Source: DATATB01 sp036268995
GTDB taxonomy: Bacteria > Planctomycetota > Planctomycetia > Pirellulales > PNKZ01
Assembly: GCA_036268995.1 (NCBI GenBank)
Contig: DATATB010000100.1
Location: 1-64,000, forward strand
Length of the DNA: 64,000 nt
Direction: 5' to 3'
Under the pieces are notes generated by a model. That model saw only the letters and a list, made by a program, of their open reading frames with translations, did no database searches and was not told the origin of the DNA. The position numbers and the translations under genes were made by a program. This document shows, piece after piece, positions 17,750-25,717 of the stretch (the first letter of the stretch is position 1; the number at the start of each line of letters is the position of its first letter).

Positions 17750-18865
17750 TTATTTCGGCGCCGCAAACCGTTCGTTGAACACCGCGGGATCCAGCGGATC
17801 GGCAGGTGGCTTCTCAGCGCTTTCCGCCGTTTGCGAACCCGCGGCCGGTGGCAGCCGGCTGGGCGGCTGCGGCTTGACCGGCGGACGGTGCTGCGCGGCC
17901 AGGCCTTCTTTGAGCCGGCGGACGCCTGGCGAGTCGGGCGGCTTACCGGCGGGCTGCGCGGGCGTTTCTCTGCCAGGCAGCGTTTGCAGCAGCGGGGCTG
18001 CCGGCTCGGTCACTGTTTCGACTTGCGGCGGCGGAGCGCTTTTGGAGACGCGATAGACCCAGATCACCAACTGCCGATACTGGACCGCGTCGCGCGTAGT
18101 GAACACGGCCGTCTTGGCTGACCCGTGTTCGCGAATCGCCTGCTGCAACAGGGGACTGAGCGCCGGATCGGCCGCATTGATGTGCTCCAGCGTGGCGAAC
18201 AGATTGCGCTGCGTCAGCCGCCGGTTGGGCGTGTGGCCCAGCGAAAAGCGCATCAACTTGTAACCGGTATTCGAATCGGGGCCGTGGCAGCCCGCCGTGC
18301 TGCAATGATTCAGAATCAGCGGCTGGATCGTGTGGGCGAAATAATCGACGGTGCCGGCCGGCATGCCGCGAACCAGGCGGTCGAGATCCTCGTTCGAGAG
18401 TGCCGTCTCGGTGCTGGCCACGTGCTTTTCGGCTTCTTCCTGCTGGCTGCGGGCCAATTCCAGCCGGCGTTCCAAGAGCGGAATCCGCGGCTGCAGAGGA
18501 TCCAGGTCGATGGCCGCTGAAACTTCCTTGGCCGCGTAGCCCAAGAGCCCCTGGTGCAAGCACCATTGGGCCAGGTTCAGATGGTCCAGCGCCGTGCCTT
18601 GGGCGATATTGGTGCGCTTGCGTTGATAGCCTTCGTCCAGCGTGTGGCAAAACAGCTCGACGTTGGACGACTTGACCCGAATCTCGCCATCGCCCAGCGA
18701 GACAAAATAGTAGTCGCCGGCGCGCGTGATTTTGCCGCGCAGCACCTGGCCGCCGTCCAACAGCAGCAGTCCCTGGTCGGGCGCAAGCGACTGCTGGGCC
18801 TCGGCCGCAGTGGCCAGAGCCAGCGAAGCCAGCAACAGCAGGAGATGGCAGAGGGCTGGGCGCAT
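17750..18865 (-). CDS. Secreted protein with one haem-c-like motif, planctomycete type
   Basis: The protein has 371 residues with a clear signal peptide (residues 1-24, cut near AEAQQS). Residues 30-75 form a small beta-rich segment (LLLLDGGQVLRGKITRAGD), and residues 85-160 a helical repeat region. Near residue 185 stands NHCSTAGCHGPDSNTGYKL, a CxxxCH haem-attachment-like motif that is widespread in planctomycete secreted proteins. Most such motifs in this phylum have an extra residue between the cysteines. The C-terminal 100 residues are Pro-rich and low in order. The job is unknown, but the motif and the export signal suggest a periplasmic redox or binding role. It lies with two other haem-c-type genes within 6 kb, though not in one operon. 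Confidence 0.7.
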   Translation of the reverse strand: MRPALCHLLLLLASLALATAAEAQQSLAPDQGLLLLDGGQVLRGKITRAGDYYFVSLGDGEIRVKSSNVELFCHTLDEGYQRKRTNIAQGTALDHLNLAQWCLHQGLLGYAAKEVSAAIDLDPLQPRIPLLERRLELARSQQEEAEKHVASTETALSNEDLDRLVRGMPAGTVDYFAHTIQPLILNHCSTAGCHGPDSNTGYKLMRFSLGHTPNRRLTQRNLFATLEHINAADPALSPLLQQAIREHGSAKTAVFTTRDAVQYRQLVIWVYRVSKSAPPPQVETVTEPAAPLLQTLPGRETPAQPAGKPPDSPGVRRLKEGLAAQHRPPVKPQPPSRLPPAAGSQTAESAEKPPADPLDPAVFNERFAAPK

Positions 18866-18945
18866 AGCCGCGAGACACTAGAAAAACCGCCCCAAGGCGT
18901 CAAGGCCGGCTGAAAGACTGACGCCGAGCCGCCAGCGTGGCATCG

Positions 18946-19152
18946 CCGTAGGTGCCGCGAGTACCAGCGGCACCGGGAGGCCCCATTGCGCCGCTCGACA
19001 GGCCCGGCTCGGCTCGCCGGGCCTACGGAATCGAGCGCACCGCACCCAACGTAGTCGCCTCGTTCCGCCGAGACGCAGCAAAGCAACTCGGCTGGACGCT
19101 GAACGGGTCGATCGTGATGTCTGTTCATCCCGGCGGAGCGGGATGGCTACGG
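18946..19152. repeat. Two dispersed repeats side by side
   Basis: 18946-19028 is a second copy of the tandem-hairpin repeat at 16476-16556. Directly after it, 19051-19152 is a second copy of the repeat at 10367-10470. It shares the spacer ACTCGGCTGGACGCTGA and the intact right arm (19126-19152), while the left arm has decayed. Together they fill the 310-bp gap between two minus-strand genes. Confidence 0.75.
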
Positions 19153-19175
19153 TGGTTGACGGCGGTTGTCCAACC

Positions 19176-20528
19176 TTAGCCCTTGGCGGCACGCCCTAGT
19201 CCAGCGAGCAGGTTCTGGTCGGGTGCCGCAAGGGTTTTTAGGAAGTATGCCAGCCGATAGCGCTGACTCGTCGTCAGCCTGACGTACTTGGCGACCGAGC
19301 GTTTGGCCTCGCCGCCATGAGCGAGAATGGCCTCATCGATGGTATTCGCTCGGCCATCGTGCAGGTAGGGACCCGAATCGCGTATTCCCCACAGCGGCGG
19401 AGTTTTCCATTCACGGCGCTGCTGGACGATCTTTGGCGAGTAAAGATCGGGCGGAGGGCCGTAGTACATGGTGCTTGGCGCGCTGGCTGCCGGCGCCGGG
19501 TCTTCGAGGCTGGTGCCCATGTCGTGAACGAGCAAATCCGAGTAGATGCCGAACACGGTGCCCAACTGCGGCCGATGGCACACGGCGCAGCCCGTCTGCT
19601 CGAAGAGGTGCTCGCCCCGGACGGCGTCTACTTCTTCGCCGTGGGTTTTGGATTTTGCGCGTTCGGGAACCGGCAACGCGGCGACGAACGCGACCAGGTC
19701 ATCGCACTGCTGGGCGTCCAAGTCATTGGCGTTAGCAGCGGCGCCGCTCAATGGGCTGATCGGCGGCAAGTGGTCCTTGTTTTGCAAACCCAACTCGACA
19801 GCGCACGCGCCCAGCACGAATCCGCGCAGGTTCAAAACCTGTCCGCGCCAGCCAAATCGGCCGACAAACCGCCCGGTGACGTTTTGATCCTCGTGGTGCT
19901 GAACGGCAATCGTCTCTTGGATGGTCGTCTGCGAGATGGAATCGATCATCCCCAGGCCGAACAGCGGCGTCGTATTGCGCTGGCTAAGCAGCAGCGTGAC
20001 CGCTTCCTTGTCGATGGGCTTGATCGGCCTGTCATCCGGTGGCTGATGTGCTGCCTCGAAGTCGAAAACGGGCATATTCGGATCATCTTCGGGCGGAATC
20101 AGCCCTAGCAATCGTCCGCGGAAAAGACCGTAGCCCGGATCTGTGCTGAATCGATGCAGAACGATGCTCGTGCTGCTGCTGAAGGCGCGATGAAGTTGGG
20201 GCAGCTTGCCAAGCGCGTCCCGGAGTTTTTTCGGGTCTTTCGGCGGTTTGACCGTGAGCAATTCCACGTTGTGCAGGGCCGGTCCTGCGCCGCCGATGCC
20301 GCCTAGAGAATGGCAAGCGATGCAAGAGCGTTCGTTGAACATCGGGCCGAGACCGTCGCCCACCACGCCGTTGCCGGGCGACGTCCAAACGTGCTCGAAC
20401 AGTTGCCGACCGCGTTGAATACTCTCGGCCGCTTTGGCATCGGCCTGTGCGCGGGCCGAAGCGAGTCCGAGAGCGAGAAGTGAAGACAAACCGAGCGCGC
20501 AGCCCAGCGCGCGAGCCGTGGCAGCCAT
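19176..20528 (-). CDS. Di-haem oxidoreductase (DHOR / DUF1111-like), secreted
   Basis: The product has 450 residues with a signal peptide (1-28, ending ASARAQ). Two haem c sites of the CxxCH type are present: CIACHSLGGIGG near residue 70 and CAVCHRPQLG near residue 320. The second cytochrome domain ends with GPYLHDGRANTIDEAILAHGGEA, the closing block of the cytochrome c peroxidase-like DHOR family. The long first domain between the haems is the usual size. These enzymes pass electrons between two haems in the periplasm; reported activities include peroxide reduction and thiol oxidation. The partners here are unknown. It is followed by ThiC on the same strand, but 439 bp and a repeat element separate them. 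Confidence 0.8.
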   Translation of the reverse strand: MAATARALGCALGLSSLLALGLASARAQADAKAAESIQRGRQLFEHVWTSPGNGVVGDGLGPMFNERSCIACHSLGGIGGAGPALHNVELLTVKPPKDPKKLRDALGKLPQLHRAFSSSTSIVLHRFSTDPGYGLFRGRLLGLIPPEDDPNMPVFDFEAAHQPPDDRPIKPIDKEAVTLLLSQRNTTPLFGLGMIDSISQTTIQETIAVQHHEDQNVTGRFVGRFGWRGQVLNLRGFVLGACAVELGLQNKDHLPPISPLSGAAANANDLDAQQCDDLVAFVAALPVPERAKSKTHGEEVDAVRGEHLFEQTGCAVCHRPQLGTVFGIYSDLLVHDMGTSLEDPAPAASAPSTMYYGPPPDLYSPKIVQQRREWKTPPLWGIRDSGPYLHDGRANTIDEAILAHGGEAKRSVAKYVRLTTSQRYRLAYFLKTLAAPDQNLLAGLGRAAKG

Positions 20529-20679
20529 GGCAAGCCTCCTCTAGTTCCGAATTGTTCCGCGAATCGGAAAGAAGTGAACGCTGTTCCTACGCGGATTCTA
20601 CCGCTGCGGCCAGTCGGACGTAAAGAAAATTCACCGAATGCGCCAACATCATGTTTGGGGGCGCCCGGTGCGTGCGTCG

Positions 20680-20935
20680 CGAAACTAGGTGAGAATTGCA
20701 ACGCCCGAGGCGGCGGATTCCGCCACTCGTTTTCCGTAGCCCAGACCCTTCAGGGCTGGATTTCCATCGGCGATCGAAATTTTTCCTTCCCGTTCCGATG
20801 CGGCCGGAGGCCGCATCGGAATGGGAAGGACGTTTGCGCGGACGTGTTGGCCCAGCCCTAAAAGGGACTGGGCTACGGAAATCCGCCTTGCCACACCAAC
20901 AAATATGACGCTCACGCGGGAGCGCGTCACCCACC
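20680..20935. repeat. Nested palindromic element, copy 2
   Basis: Outer arms at 20734-20759 and 20851-20878 (CCGTAGCCCAG... and ...CTGGGCTACGG) flank an inner pair around 20784-20830 containing TTCCCGTTCCGATGCGGCC. Base changes in one arm are matched in the other (for example ATTCTGAT in copy 1, GTTCCGAT here), so pairing is kept. It fills the gap between thiC and the di-haem gene. Confidence 0.85.
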
Positions 20936-20967
20936 AACGCGGCCGGTGGGTTTCCGAACCGCGATCA

Positions 20968-22290
20968 TTACGGATTGATCGTCACCGGCGGCTGTTGGCG
21001 GGCCATTTCGCGAATTTCTTCGGTGATTTTCATCGAGCAGTATTTGGGACCGCACATGCTGCAAAAATGCGCGCTCTTGAACGTGTCTTGCGGCAGCGTC
21101 TCGTCGTGCATTCGCCGGGCGGTCTCCGGATCGAGCGACAGGCGGAATTGCTCGTTCCAATCGAAGCCGAAGCGGGCCCGGCTCAACGCGTCGTCGCGGT
21201 CGCGAGCGCCCGGCCGATGCCGCGCCAAATCGGCCGCGTGGGCCGCGATCTTGTAGGCGATCACGCCTTGCTTCACGTCCTCATTGTCGGGCAGGCCGAG
21301 ATGCTCCTTGGGCGTGACGTAGCAGAGCATGGCCGCGCCGCTCCAACCGGCCAGCGCCGCGCCGATGGCGCTGGTGATGTGGTCGTAGCCGGGAGCAATG
21401 TCCGTCACCAGCGGGCCGAGCACGTAGAACGGCGCCTCGTGGCACCATTCCATCTGCTTCTTGACGTTCATCTCGATCTGGTCCATCGGGATGTGGCCGG
21501 GCCCTTCGACCATGACCTGCGTGTTTTTCTTCCAAGCCCGCTGGGTGAGCTCGCCCAGCACCTTGAGCTCGGCGAATTGGGCCGCGTCGCTGGCGTCGCC
21601 GATCGAGCCGGGCCGCAGGCCGTCGCCCAGGCTCCAGGTGACATCATATTGGTGCATGATGTCGCAGAGATCTTCGAAGTGCGTATACAGCGGATTCTGC
21701 TGCCGATGGGCCATCATCCACTTGGCGATCAGTGACCCGCCGCGGCTGACGATGCCCGTGATGCGGTTCATCGTCAGCGGCAAGGCTTCCATCAGCACGC
21801 CGCTGTGGACGGTCATGTAGTCGACGCCCTGCTTGGCCTGGTGCTCGACCATGTCCAGAAAATGCTGCGGCCGCATGTCCTCGATGCTGCCGCCCAACTC
21901 TTCGAGCATTTGGTAGATCGGCACGGTGCCGATCGGCACGGGCGAGGCCGCGATGATGGCCGCGCGGATCCGGTCGATGTCCTTGCCGGTCGAAAGATCC
22001 ATCACGGTGTCGGCGCCGAAGTGTACGGCCGTGTGCAGTTTTTCCAGCTCGCCGTCGATATCGCTGGTGACCGCCGAGTTGCCGATGTTGGCGTTGATCT
22101 TGGTCTTGGCGGCCACGCCGATGGCCATCGGCTCCAGCCGGCCGGTCAGGTGCACCTTGTTGGCCGGAATGACCATGCGACCGCGAGCCACTTCGCTGCG
22201 GACCGTCTCTGGCTCGAGCCGTTCGCGCTCGGCCACGTATTGCATTTCGGGCGTGATCGTGCCCGCTCGGGCTTGTTCGATTTGCGTCAT
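20968..22290 (-). CDS. thiC: Phosphomethylpyrimidine synthase ThiC
   Basis: The 440-residue protein catalyses the radical-SAM rearrangement of aminoimidazole ribotide to hydroxymethylpyrimidine phosphate, the pyrimidine half of thiamine. Diagnostic features are NANIGNSAVTSD near residue 68, the long central barrel with TVPIYQMLEELGG and GDGLRPGSIGDASD, and the C-terminal iron-sulphur motif CSMCGPKYC. It is the short bacterial form that lacks the N-terminal extension. No thiE, thiG or other thiamine gene is near. In many bacteria thiC is preceded by a TPP riboswitch; the 200 bp upstream show none of its conserved blocks. The start at 22290 is the only good ATG. Confidence 0.96.
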   Translation of the reverse strand: MTQIEQARAGTITPEMQYVAERERLEPETVRSEVARGRMVIPANKVHLTGRLEPMAIGVAAKTKINANIGNSAVTSDIDGELEKLHTAVHFGADTVMDLSTGKDIDRIRAAIIAASPVPIGTVPIYQMLEELGGSIEDMRPQHFLDMVEHQAKQGVDYMTVHSGVLMEALPLTMNRITGIVSRGGSLIAKWMMAHRQQNPLYTHFEDLCDIMHQYDVTWSLGDGLRPGSIGDASDAAQFAELKVLGELTQRAWKKNTQVMVEGPGHIPMDQIEMNVKKQMEWCHEAPFYVLGPLVTDIAPGYDHITSAIGAALAGWSGAAMLCYVTPKEHLGLPDNEDVKQGVIAYKIAAHAADLARHRPGARDRDDALSRARFGFDWNEQFRLSLDPETARRMHDETLPQDTFKSAHFCSMCGPKYCSMKITEEIREMARQQPPVTINP

Positions 22291-22388
22291 GGTTTCAGCC
22301 GACTCCGGTTAACGAACACGACTTGGATTTACCGCGGGTCATCCTAACCCTGGGCGAATGATTGTCAATTCATCGAGGCGGGTGTGCG

Positions 22389-22488
22389 CCGTAGGCCCGG
22401 CGAGCCGAGCCGGGCTTCGTGAGCGGTGGCGGACGTGGTTGCAACCGATGTCGCGCACCGGTGCCGCTCGGCTCGCGGCACCTACGGG
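22389..22488. repeat. Dispersed repeat (GGCCCGGCGAGCC type), copy 3, rearranged
   Basis: Two hairpin blocks of the repeat at 16476-16556 recur in reverse order and orientation: GTAGGCCCGGCGAGCCGAGC at 22391 and GCGGCACCTACG near 22475. It lies between thiC and the cytochrome gene at 22498. Confidence 0.65.
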
Positions 22489-22497
22489 CTCGCGCAC

Positions 22498-23844
22498 CTA
22501 TAGCGTCTTCAGGTATTCGAGCACGGCGCGTTTTTCGGTTTCGCTCAACTCGTCGGGAAAGGTGTGGCCGGCGGCGCTCTTGCCTTTGACCTTGGTATTA
22601 AAGTAGTGGCGCCGAGGGCTCCCGGCCGGTACTTCTGGCGGAATGGAGTCCAGCGTGGTGACTTCCAGTCCAACTTTTTCCTGGTCGTAGCCGTCGGCCG
22701 TGCGACGCCAGACGATCGGTCGCTCGGCCGGGTGCAAGAGATGCCAGAGCGTGGGCACCGAGCCATTGTGGAGGTACGGCGCGCTGGCCCACACGCCGTC
22801 CAGCGGCGGCGCCACGTAGCCGGCCGGGTCTTCGATGGTCGGCACGGTCGCACCCTCGTTAAACCAACTGTGGGCGTAAGCCTTGCGGCCCTCGACCTCG
22901 AGCGCCGCGTGCCGCACCGGGTCGGTGCCAACGGTGTCCAGCGGCACCATCTTTTCCGGGTAATGGCCGTCGGGGCCGTAAGTGCCGTGGCATGAGGAGC
23001 AGACGCGATTGAATGCCACCCTGCCCTGCTCCGCCAGCGGGGCGTCGATCTTCCAGGGCCAGGCGGGAGCATCGAGCGATTGCATCCAGGCCAGGATGTC
23101 GCTGTAGTCGTCTTCCCAACTGCGAAATTGCTGCGGACCGTTTTTGGGAATCAACAGAAACTGCATCAGCGCGCGATGCGTCTTGGGCGCAAAGCCGTCG
23201 ATGTACAAATGCGTCTTGCGTTTCAGATGCCACCAGGGCGGCGCGTCATGATCGTGGTGAATCATGGCCGGCGGACTGCGATCGCGGCGGACCGTGAGAT
23301 CGGCATCGCGATAGTGCAGCAGCAGCTTGCCGAACATGACGGCGTTGGTCGTGCCGATCGAGCCGCTGAGTGGCATGCCCAACGAGCCGCGGTCCATGTG
23401 CGAGAGCGGTTTATTCAGCCGCAGCTTAGTGGCGCGCACGTCCTCGGTGAGCGTTTGCAAGTCGTACAGCGAGTTCGGCAAGCCGGCGATGGCCCGGCCC
23501 GCGACGGTTCCGCCGTGGCAGGCCAGGCAATTCATCACCCAGCCGCCGCGGCCATCGTCGACATATTGCCAGGCCACCGGCGTGTCGCGATCGGGCGAAG
23601 GGGTCAATCCATAGCGGGCAAAAGCCATCTGCCGTCGCTGCTCGGGCGTGGCACTGGCGGCCTGCGAGCGGAGCGGCTCTTCCCAGCATTGCCAAAGCTG
23701 GTCGAACACCTGTTGATCGAAGTCGGGCGGCAGGTAGGACTTGGTCGTCAGCAGCCGATAACCGCGCTGCTCGGGCGTTTCAGCCGCCTGCCCGGCGGTC
23801 GCCGCGATCGAGCACAACAAGACCAGCCCACAACGCAATAGCAT
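22498..23844 (-). CDS. Di-haem c-type cytochrome, RoxA/peroxidase-like, secreted
   Basis: The product has 448 residues with a signal peptide (residues 1-20, ending TAGQAAET). The two haem sites are NCLACHGGTVAG near residue 108 and CSSCHGTYGPDG near residue 290. After the second haem comes APPLDGVWASAPYLHNGSVP, the strongly conserved block of RoxA and related di-haem proteins, and the spacing between haems is also right for that group. RoxA cleaves polyisoprene with a bound oxygen, and other relatives only shuttle electrons, so the reaction is not settled. The cytochrome acts outside the inner membrane. It is on the same strand as thiC and the other haem protein, but each appears to be a separate unit. 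Confidence 0.78.
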   Translation of the reverse strand: MLLRCGLVLLCSIAATAGQAAETPEQRGYRLLTTKSYLPPDFDQQVFDQLWQCWEEPLRSQAASATPEQRRQMAFARYGLTPSPDRDTPVAWQYVDDGRGGWVMNCLACHGGTVAGRAIAGLPNSLYDLQTLTEDVRATKLRLNKPLSHMDRGSLGMPLSGSIGTTNAVMFGKLLLHYRDADLTVRRDRSPPAMIHHDHDAPPWWHLKRKTHLYIDGFAPKTHRALMQFLLIPKNGPQQFRSWEDDYSDILAWMQSLDAPAWPWKIDAPLAEQGRVAFNRVCSSCHGTYGPDGHYPEKMVPLDTVGTDPVRHAALEVEGRKAYAHSWFNEGATVPTIEDPAGYVAPPLDGVWASAPYLHNGSVPTLWHLLHPAERPIVWRRTADGYDQEKVGLEVTTLDSIPPEVPAGSPRRHYFNTKVKGKSAAGHTFPDELSETEKRAVLEYLKTL

Positions 23845-24131
23845 GCACTGATTCCGCTTTTGCCGTGGATTTGCCCGGACAGCCCGCTAAGTGAGTCTAG
23901 GCGCGGGGCCTGCACGCGGCAATGGACCGACGGGTGCTAGCCCGGCCGACCCGCTAAACCCTGCCGGTTGCGCGGTTTTCTGGGGCGCGATGCCACGTTT
24001 CAGCGATTAGCTTCCTGGCCGGCCAGCCGGTGGAAGGCCCTCTTGGCCGTCAAGGCCCGCTTGCATTCGGCGTGCATTCGACTGCGCGGCGGGCACGCGT
24101 GCAGCGCTGGCCGGCCGCCGGGGATTCGGCC

Positions 24132-24875
24132 CTAAAACAGCTCCGTTTCAATCAGCCTCATGTAGCGGTTGGCATAAAACAGGTCGGGGCGCCGGTAGCG
24201 CGGCCTCGACCGAATTGTGAACCGCGGATCGATCGGGGTGCCGGGATCAAACAGGACGAGCCCGAGGCCGAACACTTGGCACAGCGCATCGAGGCGCGCA
24301 ACCTCGTCGTCGGGGGCCTTGTCCGGGATGACCAGGTATGTTTTGTGGCTGAAAAGGCAATACGCGCAAGCTTGACCGAACGCAGTGACGAGTTGCGAAA
24401 CATCTGACTTAATCTCGGCGGACACAATTTCCACCGGCGCTTTGATGATGTCGCCGGCCTTCGACTCGCGTTTGCCGATTACGTCTGGGGTTCCCCACCT
24501 GCCCCCAAACTTATTTCCGCCGAGCGGGATTGCTTTTGTGCACTCCTCCGTCTCGTTCACCAGCCAATCAGCGAAAAGCGCGTAAAAATCGCGTTCCAGA
24601 CATTTCGCGGGCCCCGCGGATGTTGGGCCAGGCACGGGCGGGCCGAGATCGTCCGCTTGGTATTTCGCCAGCCGAAACAAGCCGCGCGACGGTTTGTCCA
24701 CTTGGTTAGGATATTTGACATCGAGATTCCACACATTTCCGTGCACCGTGTTTTGTTTGAACTCGCCATCGAGTTGCATGACGCGCCTAACAAGAGCTGA
24801 ATACCGTATCCCCTCCGGCGCCTGCTCCAGCAACTCAAGGGCGGCAAGCTGAATGCGTTTGCCGATTGTCGGCAT
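24132..24875 (-). CDS. Winged-helix plus PD-(D/E)XK nuclease protein
   Basis: From the ATG at 24875, preceded by AAGGA eight bases before it, the product has 247 residues. An earlier in-frame start (25085) overlaps the next gene and is rejected. Residues 1-75 look like a winged helix of the HARE/Mrr type (KRIQLAALELLEQAPEGIRY, ending GLFRLAK). Residues 95-215 carry nuclease-fold marks in the right order: an N-terminal Glu helix (ERDFYALFADWLV), the Asp of GTPDVIG, and EIVSAEIKSD, the E-x-K strand, followed by a Gln/Tyr helix (FGQACAYC). This is the layout of a restriction-endonuclease-like metal site. It is the third gene of a cassette with a BolA-like and a HEPN protein. Target and trigger are unknown. 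Confidence 0.75.
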   Translation of the reverse strand: MPTIGKRIQLAALELLEQAPEGIRYSALVRRVMQLDGEFKQNTVHGNVWNLDVKYPNQVDKPSRGLFRLAKYQADDLGPPVPGPTSAGPAKCLERDFYALFADWLVNETEECTKAIPLGGNKFGGRWGTPDVIGKRESKAGDIIKAPVEIVSAEIKSDVSQLVTAFGQACAYCLFSHKTYLVIPDKAPDDEVARLDALCQVFGLGLVLFDPGTPIDPRFTIRSRPRYRRPDLFYANRYMRLIETELF

Positions 24876-24952
24876 GTGCGTATCCTTGATGGGCCAATTG
24901 CGCTTGCCGGCGCGCCAGCCGGGTCCTTTGCCGGTCGGCGCGTTGCGGTCGG

Positions 24953-25276
24953 TCAGAGCTTGGAGGGGACGGGATTCTCGAACTCGACGTTCGCGAATGA
25001 CTGCGTAGCCTCGTCGGGGGTCAACAGAAGTAGCACGCTGACCTCCGCGACTGTTTCGTCCGGGAGCGGATCGAATGCGCGCCAAACTTCCTCTTCGCGC
25101 TGGGCTCGGCTTTGGCCCTTGAATTCGGGATTAATTACGCGAATACGGATCGAAACGGAACTATGCCGATACACTTCAATTTGCGCACGCGTGTGTTTTT
25201 TTTCGTATTCTCGGAGTGCCGCGACAATTTCCTTTAGAAGTTTGTCCGGCCGCGATGTTCGGAGTTTTATCGTCAT
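24953..25276 (-). CDS. BolA-like small protein
   Basis: The product has 107 residues from ATG 25276, which lies one base after the stop codon of the HEPN gene, so the two are almost certainly co-translated. The second half matches the BolA fold in its key places: a strand (SIRIRVI), then PEFKGQSRAQREEEVWRAF, where BolA has F.G.S...R, and finally VSVLLLLTPDEA, where BolA has a strand ending TP.E. The first half (helix LLKEIVAALREYEKK) also fits. The histidine that BolA proteins use to hold an iron-sulphur cluster with a glutaredoxin is missing: the equivalent segment reads VAEVS. So the fold is likely but the standard partner role is not. No BolA of this kind is known to me in a HEPN cassette. 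Confidence 0.6.
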   Translation of the reverse strand: MTIKLRTSRPDKLLKEIVAALREYEKKHTRAQIEVYRHSSVSIRIRVINPEFKGQSRAQREEEVWRAFDPLPDETVAEVSVLLLLTPDEATQSFANVEFENPVPSKL

Positions 25277-25277
25277 A

Positions 25278-25697
25278 TTAAAGCCTACCATCGGTCCAAG
25301 TCAGCACAGCATGAACGGACTCAAAAAACTCGTCGGCATCGCCTGGCTGCAGGGAGCCTGGCGTATATCGCAAATCAGTTGACCACGAATTGAGACGCGC
25401 CAAATGCTGGGTAACCCTCCGAGGAATTGCAGCCTGCACCTGCCGACGATAGGTCGAACATAGCATCTCGATATCATGGCCTTGCCGCCCGCGAAAATCG
25501 ATCAATAGTTGTTTCCGCAGCTTGCTCGGCACGGATTCCAAAATCACCGCCTTCAACAGGCATTCTACCGTATAGCCCGCCAAATACACGGCTCCCGTTG
25601 TTCGCCCGGCATCTAAAAGCAGCCCTGCGTCCTCGAACCGCTGCTTGGCGGCCCGATAATATCTGCGCGCTTCGGGATCGCGTGGCATGCCCATCAA
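25278..25697 (-). CDS. HEPN-domain protein
   Basis: The product has 139 residues and forms a four-helix HEPN domain. Visible marks are RRYYRAAKQRFEDAGLLL in the first helix, VYLAGYTVECLLKAVILE in the second, and RGRQGHDIEML in the loop and start of the next helix. The last provides an R-x4-H motif, the catalytic pair of HEPN ribonucleases. HEPN proteins act as RNases in toxin-antitoxin and anti-phage systems, or bind nucleotides with a partner. The nucleotidyltransferase (MNT) that often accompanies such proteins is absent. Instead the next two genes are the BolA-like and nuclease genes. It is the first gene of the cassette; its ATG at 25697 (a second M follows) lies 20 bp from the end of the TlpA-like gene upstream on the map. 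Confidence 0.72.
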   Translation of the reverse strand: MMGMPRDPEARRYYRAAKQRFEDAGLLLDAGRTTGAVYLAGYTVECLLKAVILESVPSKLRKQLLIDFRGRQGHDIEMLCSTYRRQVQAAIPRRVTQHLARLNSWSTDLRYTPGSLQPGDADEFFESVHAVLTWTDGRL

Positions 25698-25717
25698 GTG
25701 TACCTTCGGACGGATGG

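Noticed and set aside
22291..22497. TPP riboswitch before thiC
   Set aside because: I searched the minus strand for the conserved blocks and did not find them.
24132..25697. An insertion sequence in the HEPN cassette
   Set aside because: No transposase, terminal inverted repeats or target duplication are seen; the genes look like accessory cargo only.
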